Assembly: GCA_963704005.1 (NCBI GenBank) | Contig: CAVPGJ010000001.1 | Span: forward strand, 310,001-374,000 | Length of the DNA: 64,000 nt | Direction of reading: 5' to 3' | Origin: AC-32 sp963704005 | GTDB lineage: Bacteria; Actinomycetota; Thermoleophilia; Gaiellales; Gaiellaceae | Shown here: positions 29,646 through 38,712 of the stretch, in pieces | Numbering within the stretch: position 1 is the stretch's first letter | How the letters are laid out: each line of letters begins with the position of its first letter | Position numbers and translations under genes: made by a program | The notes under the pieces: generated by a model | Databases searched by the model: none | Told to the model about the DNA's origin: nothing | Seen by the model: only the letters and a program-made list of their open reading frames with translations

Positions 29646-29692
29646 CTCGTCGGAAGACGTTGAACGTCCGGCGCTGCCGCGATGCTCCACAC

Positions 29693-30754
29693 ATGATCCC
29701 GGAGCGCCTCGTTCGCTTCCGGCTGCACACGATCCTGGCCCTGCTGGCGACGATCATCGCGGTCGCGATCACCCTCGAGGTGATCTGGATTGCCCGTCAC
29801 GTCCTGACCTGGGTGGTGATCTCGGTCTTCCTCGCCCTGACGCTGAACCCGGCGGTCGATTGGCTGCAGCGCCACGGCATCCGCAGCCGCGGCCTGGCGG
29901 CGGCGATCGCCTACCTGCTCACGCTCGCGTTCTTCGTCGCGATCGGCTTCACGTTCGTGCCGACCCTCATCAGCCAGGTAGACGACTTCGTGCACAAGCT
30001 GCCGAGCTACGTCCACGACGTCACGCACGGGCGCGGCCGGCTTGGCTTCCTGGAGACGAAGTACCACCTGCAGGAGCGGGTCGAGCACGCCGTGAAGACC
30101 GGCGGCGCCAAGAAGGCGCTCGGGCTCTCGGGCGTGGCTCTCTCGGTCGCCAAGGGGATCATCTCGATCGTCGTCGGCGCGATCACGATCGGGTTCATGA
30201 CCTTCTTCATGATCCTCGAGGGCCCGACCTGGGTCGAGCGCTTCTACTCGCTGCTGCCTGAGCGCTCCCAGCCGCGCTGGCGGAAGGTCGGCCACGACGT
30301 CTACCGCACCGTCGGCGGCTACGTCACCGGAAACCTGCTGATCAGCGTGATCGCCGGGGTGCTGACGACGCTCGTGCTGCTGATCATGGGCGTGCCCTAC
30401 GCGGTCGCGCTCGGGTTGATCGTCGCGATCCTCGATCTGATCCCGCTCGTGGGCGCGACCATCGCCGCGATCCTGATCGGGCTCGTCGCCTTCATCCACT
30501 CGATCGTGGCCGGGATCGTGGTCGTGGCCTTCTTCATCCTCTACCAGCAGTTCGAGAACCACGTCCTTCAGCCCGTGATCTACGGACGCACGGTCCAGCT
30601 CTCGCCGCTCGCGGTCCTGATCTCGATCCTGATCGGCGCGGAGTTGGCAGGGATCCTCGGCGCCCTCGCCGCGATCCCGGTGGCCGGCTCGATCCAGGTG
30701 CTGCTGCTGGATTGGCGCGCCCACCGCGGCGAGCGCGCACCCGTCCCGCTCTAG
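29693..30754 (+). CDS. AI-2E family transporter (PerM/YdiK-like)
   Basis: A 353-residue membrane protein of the AI-2E/PerM superfamily. Its N-terminal pair of helices (TILALLATIIAVAITLEVIW), a long soluble middle segment (about residues 95-150, DDFVHKLPSYVHDVTHGRG) and a block of C-terminal helices match the family layout. The conserved segments LDLIPLVGATIAAILIGL and FENHVLQPVIYGRTVQLSPL are present; the latter is the family signature. Members export various small molecules or act as Na+/H+ antiporters, and autoinducer-2 export is shown only for a few, so no substrate is proposed. ATG 29693; starts 47 nt after tRNA-Gly. Confidence 0.9.
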   Translation: MIPERLVRFRLHTILALLATIIAVAITLEVIWIARHVLTWVVISVFLALTLNPAVDWLQRHGIRSRGLAAAIAYLLTLAFFVAIGFTFVPTLISQVDDFVHKLPSYVHDVTHGRGRLGFLETKYHLQERVEHAVKTGGAKKALGLSGVALSVAKGIISIVVGAITIGFMTFFMILEGPTWVERFYSLLPERSQPRWRKVGHDVYRTVGGYVTGNLLISVIAGVLTTLVLLIMGVPYAVALGLIVAILDLIPLVGATIAAILIGLVAFIHSIVAGIVVVAFFILYQQFENHVLQPVIYGRTVQLSPLAVLISILIGAELAGILGALAAIPVAGSIQVLLLDWRAHRGERAPVPL

Positions 30755-30813
30755 CTCCTAAATCATCCGTTTGGCCGATCCAGGGCTAAAGCCGCGCGGC
30801 CGATGGCGGTCAC

Positions 30814-31344
30814 ATGGCCGCGAAGAAGCTCCTCGCGCTCGCCGTTCTCGCCCTCGCGCTGGTCGTCCCCTCCTCCGTGTCGGCGCGCGGCAAGGGGTCG
30901 GTCAGCACCGCCGCGACGTTGCAGGCCGCGCTGGTCGACAAGGTGAACGCGGTTCGGGCCGCCCATGGCCTCTCGACGCTTCGCGTCGTCACGTCGCTCA
31001 GATCCGCGGCCACCTTCCACTCGACCGAGATGGCGAAGGTCGGGTACTTCAGCCACAACTCGGCCAACGGCACCTCGTTCGCGAAGCGGGTCGCCGGCTA
31101 TTACACGCCTCACGGTTACCGCCGCTGGGCGGCCGGCGAGAACCTGCTCTGGGCCTCGCCCGACGTCGGCGCGGCGCAGGCGCTGAAGCTCTGGATGAAC
31201 AGCACGCCGCACCGTCAGAACCTGCTCGACCCGCGCTGGCGCGACATCGGGCTCTCGGCCGTCCACTCGACGAGCGCGCCCGGCGTCTACGGCAACTCGG
31301 CGGCCACGATCGTCACCGCCGACTTCGGCGCCCGCTCGAAGTAA
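30814..31344 (+). CDS. CAP-domain (SCP/PR1-like) secreted protein
   Basis: A 176-residue exported protein. A signal peptide (KKLLALAVLALALVVPSSVSA) precedes a CAP domain with NAVRAAHGLSTLRVV, TFHSTEMAKVGYFSHNS (first His), AAGENLLWAS (Glu) and STPHRQNLLDPRWRDIG (second His). It is the second of two CAP paralogs in the window (other at 17123-17602); this one lacks the cysteine before GEN found there. ATG 30814 is the first start giving a proper leader. Followed 31 nt later by tRNA-Arg. Confidence 0.87.
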   Translation: MAAKKLLALAVLALALVVPSSVSARGKGSVSTAATLQAALVDKVNAVRAAHGLSTLRVVTSLRSAATFHSTEMAKVGYFSHNSANGTSFAKRVAGYYTPHGYRRWAAGENLLWASPDVGAAQALKLWMNSTPHRQNLLDPRWRDIGLSAVHSTSAPGVYGNSAATIVTADFGARSK

Positions 31345-31375
31345 CCCGCCAGCAGCGGCGCTACGCTTCTCCCGC

Positions 31376-31448
31376 GCGCCTGTAGCTCAGGGGATAGAGC
31401 GACGGCCTTCTAAGCCGTTGGTCGGAGGTTCGAATCCTCCCAGGCGCA
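31376..31448 (+). tRNA. tRNA-Arg (anticodon TCT)
   Basis: Acceptor GCGCCTG / CAGGCGC, T-arm AGGTTCGAATCCT, anticodon stem ACGGC/GCCGT around CTTCTAA, so TCT. CCA not encoded. Confidence 0.96.
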
Positions 31449-31512
31449 CTCTCGAACGAAGTCGCCGCCGCGACCCACCTGGCGCGCGCGGCTCACGGAG
31501 CGTTCTCGGGCG

Positions 31513-31566
31513 AGCGATCCGTCGAAAGTCGTCATGCCCGGGAAGCGGGCGGACTTTCGACGGGAG
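31513..31566 (-). repeat. tRNA-trailing hairpin repeat, copy 1
   Basis: Read on the minus strand it begins 1 nt after tRNA-Arg(TCG): GTCGAAAGTC...GACTTTCGAC outer arms with an inner CGCCCGCTTCCCGGGC hairpin. Nearly identical to the element right behind tRNA-Leu at 32141-32192. Probably a tRNA terminator or processing element that has been copied. Confidence 0.75.
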
Positions 31567-31638
31567 TGGCCCCGGGAGGGATCGAACCTCCGCACGCGGA
31601 TTCGAAGTCCGCCGCTCTATCCACTGAGCTACGGGGCC
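31567..31638 (-). tRNA. tRNA-Arg (anticodon TCG)
   Basis: On the minus strand: acceptor GGCCCCG / CGGGGCC, anticodon stem GCGGA/TCCGC around CTTCGAA, so TCG; T-arm GAGGTTCGATCCCTC. CCA not encoded. Faces the other tRNA genes. Confidence 0.95.
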
Positions 31639-31686
31639 TTACGATCCAGTTTGCCACGGAAGGCGAGCTATCCTGTCTGCGTTCGC

Positions 31687-31760
31687 GGTGGCGGTAGCTC
31701 AGTTGGTAGAGCCCCGGGTTGTGGTCCCGGTGGTCGGGGGTTCGAGTCCCCTCCGCCACC
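31687..31760 (+). tRNA. tRNA-His (anticodon GTG)
   Basis: Acceptor GTGGCGG / CCGCCAC with the encoded extra G at -1 (31687) opposite discriminator C, the hallmark of tRNA-His. Anticodon stem CCGGG/CCCGG around TTGTGGT, so GTG. Confidence 0.96.
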
Positions 31761-31780
31761 CCTCGGCTGTTCAGGGGTGC

Positions 31781-31987
31781 TTACGCGGCGGATCGGTCCG
31801 CCGGCCGGTACCGGCGGATCAGGGCGTGCACGAGCTCCTGCTGCGTGCGGACGAGCTCGACGCGGTTCTGCTCGAGGTGCTCGCGCGGGGCGCCGACAGA
31901 GCGCAGGGTCTGCCGCTCGAAGACGAGCCCGCGGATCTCCTCGCTGAGGGACTCGACGGTCGGAAGCTGGATGACTGTTGCGTTCAT
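31781..31987 (-). CDS. Small helical protein, unknown function
   Basis: A 68-residue charged, probably alpha-helical protein (LSEEIRGLVFERQTLRSVG, QNRVELVRTQQELVHALIRR) with heptad-like leucines; no membrane segment or cysteine. ATG 31987, with GTG 31993 also possible. No family recognised, but codon use is normal and the frame is intact. It lies between tRNA-His and tRNA-Leu on the opposite strand. It may be a small coiled-coil dimer. Confidence 0.6.
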   Translation of the reverse strand: MNATVIQLPTVESLSEEIRGLVFERQTLRSVGAPREHLEQNRVELVRTQQELVHALIRRYRPADRSAA

Positions 31988-32056
31988 ATCCACGTGTGAG
32001 ACTGACCCTCGCGGGATTAGTTAGCCGCCTTCGTATTCCTCTTACACTTCGCTGAC

Positions 32057-32140
32057 GCGGGTGTGGTGGAATTGGTAGACACGCCGGTTTTAGGGGCCGG
32101 TGCTCGAGAGAGCTTGAGGGTTCGAGTCCCTCCGCCCGCA
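32057..32140 (+). tRNA. tRNA-Leu (anticodon TAG)
   Basis: Class II tRNA with a long variable arm (TGCTCGAGAGAGCT). Acceptor GCGGGTG / CGCCCGC, anticodon loop TTTAGGG, so TAG; T-arm GGGTTCGAGTCCC. CCA not encoded. Confidence 0.95.
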
Positions 32141-32194
32141 CTCCGGTCGAAAGTCCGGCCGCTTCGCGGCCATGACGACTTTCGACGGATCGCC
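32141..32194 (+). repeat. tRNA-trailing hairpin repeat, copy 2
   Basis: Immediately follows tRNA-Leu. GTCGAAAGTC / GACTTTCGAC arms enclose CGGCCGCTTCGCGGCC. Matches copy 1 behind tRNA-Arg(TCG) over about 50 nt including the flank GGATCGC, with compensatory G/C swaps in the inner stem. Confidence 0.75.
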
Positions 32195-32255
32195 TTCTCT
32201 ATGAATCGTCGGCGGCAATTCGCGAATGCTTGCAAGGGCTGAGACACTTCGCCTG

Positions 32256-32471
32256 ATGCGAGTCGCCTACGACGCTGAGGCGGATGCCGCGTACATCTAC
32301 GTTCGCGAACCGGAAGCCCGCCAGGGCAGCGTCACCAGTTTGCCGGTACCGAACGCGCCGGCGATGATCGTCTTGGACTTCGACACGGACGGATCGCTCT
32401 TTGGCATCGAAGTCCTTGACGCTTCGACCGTCCTCCCGCCGGAGCTTCTAAAGGGTGCTGAGCGGCCGTGA
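32256..32471 (+). CDS. DUF2283 family protein
   Basis: A 71-residue protein. The pattern RVAYDAEADAAYIYV at the start, then a central strand MIVLDFDTDGSLFGIEVLDAS, is the DUF2283 signature; function unknown. ATG 32256 is the family start; an upstream TTG would add ten residues. Its stop overlaps the GTG of the cupin gene (GTGA), so the two are translationally coupled. Members of this family are often found next to small toxin-like or sugar-related genes, but nothing of that kind is seen here. Confidence 0.82.
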   Translation: MRVAYDAEADAAYIYVREPEARQGSVTSLPVPNAPAMIVLDFDTDGSLFGIEVLDASTVLPPELLKGAERP

Positions 32472-33398
32472 TCGCGCACTGGGACGACGTGGAGGGGGTT
32501 CGGCGCGACAAAGGGCCGATGGGGGCGACCTGGCAGCGGCTCGGCGACGCGGCGGGGGCGAAGGGGATCGGCGTCAACCGCGTGCGGATCGACCCGGGCC
32601 GCCTCTCGACGCCGCCGCACTCGCACGGGCGCTCGGAGGAGATCACCTACGTGCTCGGCGGCTCGGGCCTCCTCTGGCAGGACGAGCAGGTCTGCGAGGT
32701 GTGCGCGGGCGACACGATCGTCCAGGTCGCCGACCACTTCGAGCACACCTTCAAGGGCGGGCCCGACGGGCTCGACTATCTCGTCTTCGGCACGCGGCAT
32801 CCGGTCGAGCTGGGCTGGCTGCCGCGGTCGCGGGCGATCCGGCTCGGCTACCCCTGGGTCGAGGGGCGCGGTGACGACCCCTGGGACGTCGAGGCCGAGA
32901 TCGGCGAGCTCGAGTTCGCCGAGCCGGGCGAGCGGCCGGCCAACGTCGTCGCGCTTCGACGACGTCCCCTTCGACGAGGACGGCGACAAGGTGCTGGCCG
33001 CGGCCGCGGGCTCGGAGCGCTCGGGCCTGAACTGGATCCGCCGCGAGGCCGGCAAGCGCGGCTGCCCGCCGCACTGCCACTCCCGCGAGTCGGAGGCGTT
33101 CGTCGTGCTCGACGGGTCGGGAACGCTCGAGCTCTGGCCGGCGCCGGCGAACGCAGGCGCGGAGCTCGAGACGCATGACCTCCGCCCAGGGCACGTCGTC
33201 GGCCGGCCGCCGGCGACCAGGATCTCCCACTCGCTCGTCGCCGGCGCGGACGGGATCACCTACCTCGCGTACGGCACCCGCGAGCCGAACGACATCGTCT
33301 GGTACCCACGCTCGAACAAGGTCTTCTTCCGCGGCGTCGGGCTGATGACGCGCCTGGAGCACCTCGACTACGACGACGGCGAGCCCGCCGACTGGTGA
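32468..33398 (+). CDS. Double-cupin protein (one +1 frameshift near 32962)
   Basis: 309 residues once one extra base is ignored. Two cupin beta-barrels in tandem: residues about 40-110 with metal motif PPHSHGRSEEITYVL and CAGDTIVQVADHFEHTF, and residues about 185-290 with PPHCHSRESEAFVVLDGSGTL and RPPATRISHSLVAG. The first barrel keeps both motifs' histidines and Glu, so it is likely metal-binding. Bicupins include dioxygenases, decarboxylases and isomerases; nothing here fixes the substrate. GTG 32468 overlaps the DUF2283 stop. The break lies between PANVVA and FDDVPFDEDG. Confidence 0.8.
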
Positions 33399-33415
33399 CC
33401 CTCTGGGACACGCCG

Positions 33416-33457
33416 GGGGTCTGACCCCGGACGTGCAAGGGTCTGACCCCGGACGTG
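33416..33457 (+). repeat. REP palindromes, direct pair (solo locus)
   Basis: GGGGTCTGACCCCGGACGTG followed by a second copy starting AGGGTCTGACCCC. Same core as the elements flanking the RAYT gene at 45.5-46.2 kb. Sits between the cupin stop and tig. Confidence 0.85.
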
Positions 33458-33489
33458 GTTGTTCCGGCAGGCCGGGTCACTTTGCTTGA

Positions 33490-34854
33490 ATGGTCCGGGC
33501 GATGGGGACGCAGGTAGAGGAGCTGCCCGATAACAGGGTCCGGCTGACGGTGGAGGTGCCGCAGGCGGACCTCCAGCACGCGGTCGAGCACGCGACCTCC
33601 GACCTGGCGCAGTCGGTCAAGGTGCCCGGCTTCCGCAAGGGCAAGGTCCCGACCGCGGTTCTCGAGGCCCGCATCGGCCGCGAGCGGATCTTCAACGAGG
33701 CGGTCGAGACGCACATCGGCGGCTGGTTCCTGCACGCCGCCGCCGACAACCGCATCCGTCCGATCGCCGCGCCCGAGTACGACTACGACGTGCCCGAGTC
33801 CGACGACGACGCGTTCAGCTTCACGGCCACCGTCTCGGTGCAGCCGAAGCCCGAGCCCGCGGACTGGACGAAGCTCGACGTCCCGTACGTCGAGCCAGAG
33901 GTGCCGCAGGAGGTCGTCGACCAGGAGCTCGAGGAGCTGCGCTCGTCGGTCGCGGAGCTGACGCCGGTGGAGGACCGGCCCGCCCGCACGGGCGACGTCG
34001 CCGTCATCGACGCGTTCGACGAGTCGGGCGACGGCCAGCGCGACCTGGTGGTCGAGCTCGGCACGGGCCGCCTGCTCGAGGAGCTCGAGCGGGCGCTGAT
34101 CGGCTCGAGCCCGGGCGAGACGAAGGAGCTCGAGCTGGAGCAGCCCGACGGATCGAACGCGAAGGCGACGGTCACGCTGAAGGAATTGAAGGAGAAGGTA
34201 CTGCCGCCGCTCGACGACGAGCTGGCGCGCGCCGCGAGCGAGTTCGACACTCTCGAGGAGCTGCGTGCCGACATCGACCGGCGCATCCGCGAGGTGCTCG
34301 AGGAGGAGGCCGAGACCGCCTACCGCGCCGCCGCGGTCGACACGCTCGTCGAGGCCTCAGGTGTGCAGGCCGCCGGCCCGCTCGTCGAGTCGCGCACGCG
34401 CGAGCTCCTGAACACGTTCGTCCGCTCGCTGGAGCGCCGGGGCATCAGCGCCGACGCCTACCTGCAGCTCTCCGGCCAGACCGGCGACCAGCTCGTCGAG
34501 CGGCTCCGCGCCGAGGCCGAGCTGTCGGTCGCGCGCGAGCTGATCCTCGAAGCCGTCGCCGACAAGCTGGAGCTCGAGGTCTCCGACGAGGAGATCGAGG
34601 AGCTGATCCGCGACCAGGCCGAGGCGCACGATGACGATCCGGACGAGGCGGTTGTGCAGGTCTTCGAGGGCGGAGCCCAGGAGACCCTGCGCGCCGACCT
34701 GCGAATGCGCAAGGCGCTCGACCGGGTCGCCGCCGAGGCGCAGCGCGTCCCGGCAGAGGTCGCGCGCGCCCGCGAGAGCATCTGGACCCCCGACAAGGAA
34801 TCCCCCCCGACCGACACGAAACTGTGGACCCCCGGCAGCAAGGAGCCGGCTTGA
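33490..34854 (+). CDS. tig: Trigger factor
   Basis: About 454 residues (450 from ATG 33502). Ribosome-bound chaperone and prolyl isomerase that meets nascent chains. The N-terminal ribosome-binding domain has the signature VPGFRKGKVP (GFRxGxxP). A PPIase middle part is recognisable only loosely (GDVAVIDAFDESGDGQ). The long helical C-terminal arms (ELARAASEFDTLEELRADID onward) are standard. The tail is rich in Thr/Pro. It is followed 16 nt later by clpP, the common tig-clpP-clpX order. Two candidate ATGs (33490, 33502) are equally placed. Confidence 0.93.
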   Translation: MVRAMGTQVEELPDNRVRLTVEVPQADLQHAVEHATSDLAQSVKVPGFRKGKVPTAVLEARIGRERIFNEAVETHIGGWFLHAAADNRIRPIAAPEYDYDVPESDDDAFSFTATVSVQPKPEPADWTKLDVPYVEPEVPQEVVDQELEELRSSVAELTPVEDRPARTGDVAVIDAFDESGDGQRDLVVELGTGRLLEELERALIGSSPGETKELELEQPDGSNAKATVTLKELKEKVLPPLDDELARAASEFDTLEELRADIDRRIREVLEEEAETAYRAAAVDTLVEASGVQAAGPLVESRTRELLNTFVRSLERRGISADAYLQLSGQTGDQLVERLRAEAELSVARELILEAVADKLELEVSDEEIEELIRDQAEAHDDDPDEAVVQVFEGGAQETLRADLRMRKALDRVAAEAQRVPAEVARARESIWTPDKESPPTDTKLWTPGSKEPA

Positions 34855-34870
34855 ACTCAGAGGAGACGCC

Positions 34871-35500
34871 ATGAGCCCGTTGATCCCGATGGTGATCGAG
34901 CAGACCTCGCGCGGCGAGCGTGCGTTCGACATCTACTCGCGCTTGCTGAACGAGCGCATCATCTTTCTCGGAACACCCGTCGACGACCAGATCGCCAACC
35001 TGATCATCGCTCAGCTCCTCCACCTGGAGTCCGAGGATCCCGACAAGGACGTTTCGATCTACGTCAACTCGCCGGGCGGCTCGGTGTACCACGGGCTGGC
35101 GATCTACGACACGATGCAGTTCATCAAGCCCGATGTGCAGACGATCTGCGTCGGCACGGCGATGTCGATGGGCGCGCTCCTTCTTGCCGGCGGCGCGAAA
35201 GGAAAGCGGATGGCACTGCCGAACGCCAAGATCCTGATCCACCAGGTCTGGGGCGGCTTCCAGGGGCAGGCGACCGACATCGAGATCCATGCCCGGGAGA
35301 CGATCGCCCTCAAGCGGCGGCTCGAGGAGATCATGGCGGAGCACACGGGACAACCGATGGAGAAAGTCTCGAAGGACATGGAGCGCGACTACTTCATGAC
35401 CCCGCAAGAAGCGCAGGACTACGGCATCATCGACAGCGTGATCATCCATCGTGACACGGCGAAGGATGGGGCCAAGGACGGGGCCAAAGACGGGGCCTAG
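34871..35500 (+). CDS. clpP: ATP-dependent Clp protease proteolytic subunit
   Basis: 209 residues. Serine peptidase that forms the tetradecameric barrel working with ClpX. Catalytic Ser in GTAMSMGALLL, His in NAKILIHQVWGG, and the Asp region RDYFMTPQEAQDYGIID are all visible. ATG 34871 has AGAGGAG 6 nt upstream. The propeptide is short. The C-terminus ends in three copies of AKDG encoded by a 12-nt repeat (35460-35497), which is not a normal ClpP ending and would project near the ClpX-binding face. Second gene of tig-clpP-clpX. Confidence 0.95.
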   Translation: MSPLIPMVIEQTSRGERAFDIYSRLLNERIIFLGTPVDDQIANLIIAQLLHLESEDPDKDVSIYVNSPGGSVYHGLAIYDTMQFIKPDVQTICVGTAMSMGALLLAGGAKGKRMALPNAKILIHQVWGGFQGQATDIEIHARETIALKRRLEEIMAEHTGQPMEKVSKDMERDYFMTPQEAQDYGIIDSVIIHRDTAKDGAKDGAKDGA

Positions 35501-35539
35501 CCCTAGCTTCTAAGCCGATTTAGAGGTAAAAGGAGAGAC

Positions 35540-36817
<1,278 letters not shown>

Positions 36818-36820
36818 GGA

Positions 36821-36867
36821 ACGCGGGGAAACCCCTGGTTCCCCGCGAGCCCCCTCCTTGCGGGCGG
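36821..36867 (-). repeat. GC-rich palindromic repeat, copy B
   Basis: Reverse complement of copy A: CCGCCCGCAAGGAGGGGG and GGGGAACCAGGGGTTTCCCC, with only a few mismatches across 45 nt. Sits 4 nt after the clpX stop and could act as its terminator or mRNA 3' stabiliser. Confidence 0.72.
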
Positions 36868-37027
36868 AGGCTTCGTGAGGCCGGATCCACTGGTGCGTAG
36901 TTCCGCGCAAGGGGTCTCAGAAGCATCGCCGGATGTAGGTACGGCGTGGGCGTGAAAGCGTGGATCAGACGCGCGGCGTACCCACGCAAGCGCGCGAAGA
37001 ACCGTCTATGAAGAGAGGAGGGCGGTG

Positions 37028-38220
37028 ATGACGACAGTCACCGACGAGAAGCCCCGTGAGGAACTGCAGGTTTCGACCACGGTTCCGCTGGACTGGCACG
37101 AGGTGTGGTTCACGAACTGCCCGATGGTGGTCGGCGAACAACGTCGACCAGGAGCTGGGCTGGTGCCGTGAGGAGTTCAAGAAGATCGGCGTCGAGTACG
37201 CCTACTTCCGCCACGCGCCCGAGAACAACTGGTACCCGCACTACATCCACAACCTCGACAACCTGGTCCGCTTCGGCGGCCTCTATCCGCCGATCGCTGT
37301 TCACGCAGACATGCGGCGCACGGTGCTGCTCGGCGCGACTCAGGTCTACGAGGGCGGTGGGATGCTGGTGCGCGCCCGCGACGACATCTTCCGGATGGAG
37401 GAGCCTCGCGGGGAAGAAGATCGGGCTCACCAAGAGCCTGAACACGATCAAGACCGACTGGTGGCGGATCCAGGAGCACGCCGGCATCGAGCTGATGCTG
37501 CGGCTCCACGGCATGACCACGGACGACGTCGAGATCGTTGAGTTCCCGTATCCGGACGACTGGTACGACAAGCCCGAGATGCTCCAGGTGACGATGAACA
37601 ACCCGTCCGAGCTGTGGATGCGGCGCGACCACAAGCACGACTACGCGTTCCGCCCGCTCGAGCAGGCGCTCGTCGCCGGGAAGGTCGACGCGATCTACAC
37701 CCAGAGCAAGGTCTTCCAGCACATCCAGGAGGCGACCGGCCAGATCAAGATGATCGAGGACCTCTCGCGGTATCCGGACTGGACGCTGCAGATGGCCAAC
37801 TGCCCGGCGGTCATCACCTGCACCGACGTGATGGCGGACGAGCACCCCGAGCTGGTCATGGCCTACATGAAGGCGATGATCAAAGTCGGCCTCTGGGCGA
37901 ACAGGAACAAGCACGCCGCCGCGGAGATCCTCAACCGGCAGACCTTCTACCTCGATGCCGAGGACACCTACCGCGGCATCAAGGACGTCGACATGGTGCC
38001 GAGCCTGAGCGCGCAGAACATGGAGGCCGTCAAGATCGGCAAGGACTTCATGTTCAGCCACGACTACATCGAGAACGACTTCGACGTGGACGAGTGGGCC
38101 CGCCCCGAGTTCCTCGAGAAGGCAGCGGTCGAGGTCCTCGAGGAGGAGTGGCAGAAGCGGAGCTGGACGAAGCTCCCCACGGGCGGCGGCCTCGAAGCCG
38201 AAGGCATCCGGCTCGGGTGA
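37028..38220 (+). CDS. DszB-like desulfinase / substrate-binding-fold protein (two +1 frameshifts)
   Basis: 396 residues after dropping extra bases near 37130 and 37405. The fold is that of ABC substrate-binding proteins of the nitrate/taurine type, but there is no signal peptide, so it is cytosolic. It resembles DszB (2'-hydroxybiphenyl-2-sulfinate desulfinase): TNCP with Cys 31, His 71 and Arg 81 in the segment HYIHNLDNLVRFGG, matching the DszB Cys27/His60/Arg70 triad (from memory of the family), with identical His-to-Arg spacing. Later FGG.YPPI and DLAGKKIGLTKS also match the family. A rhodanese follows 20 nt downstream, which fits sulfur chemistry. The true substrate is unknown; a pyrimidine-precursor or thiamine-type binding protein is the main alternative. 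Confidence 0.68.
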
Positions 38221-38240
38221 GCCAGGAAGGAGAACGCGTC

Positions 38241-38645
38241 ATGACAACTGCCGTGAAGACGAAGAGCGCAATGGAGCTGGTCAAGGAGGCGCACGCCCGC
38301 ATCGAGAACGTCACGCCGAAGCAGGCGTACGAAGAGATCTCCACCGGAGAGGCTGTCGCGCTCGACGTGCGCGAGCCGGTGGAGTGGGAGCAGCACATCG
38401 AGGGAGCACTGCAGGTGCCGAGAGGGCTGCTCGAGTTCGCCGCCGACCCGACGAGCCCCCGCCACAAGGCCGAGCTCGACCCGACGGCGCGCGTGATCGT
38501 GTACTGCAGGTCAGGCGCCCGCGCGGCGCTCGCTGCGAACACCCTCGTAACGATGGGCTTCGAGCACGTCGCCAACCTGGACGGCGGGTTCAGCGCCTGG
38601 CAGGGCGAAGGTCTGCCCACAGACGAGCACCACTCCGACCTCTAG
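38241..38645 (+). CDS. Rhodanese-domain sulfurtransferase
   Basis: 134 residues with a single rhodanese domain. Catalytic Cys is in VIVYCRSGARAALA; the earlier VALDVREPVEWEQHIEGA and the end GGFSAWQGEGLP are the typical family segments. An N-terminal extension of about 30 residues precedes the fold. ATG 38241 has AAGGAG 10 nt upstream. It transfers sulfane sulfur from a donor to thiols. Directly downstream of the DszB-like gene, probably in the same transcript, suggesting a shared job in handling sulfur released from an organosulfur substrate. Confidence 0.9.
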   Translation: MTTAVKTKSAMELVKEAHARIENVTPKQAYEEISTGEAVALDVREPVEWEQHIEGALQVPRGLLEFAADPTSPRHKAELDPTARVIVYCRSGARAALAANTLVTMGFEHVANLDGGFSAWQGEGLPTDEHHSDL

Positions 38646-38712
38646 ATCGGCGGGGGCGGCGAGCGTTGGGCTCGCCGCCCCCGGTCGCCGCCTCCACGCG
38701 AGCGAACTCTCG

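Noticed and set aside
31376..32140. tRNA cluster as an integration hotspot with an island
   Set aside because: No integrase, no truncated tRNA duplicate and no composition change are visible; the flanking genes look native.
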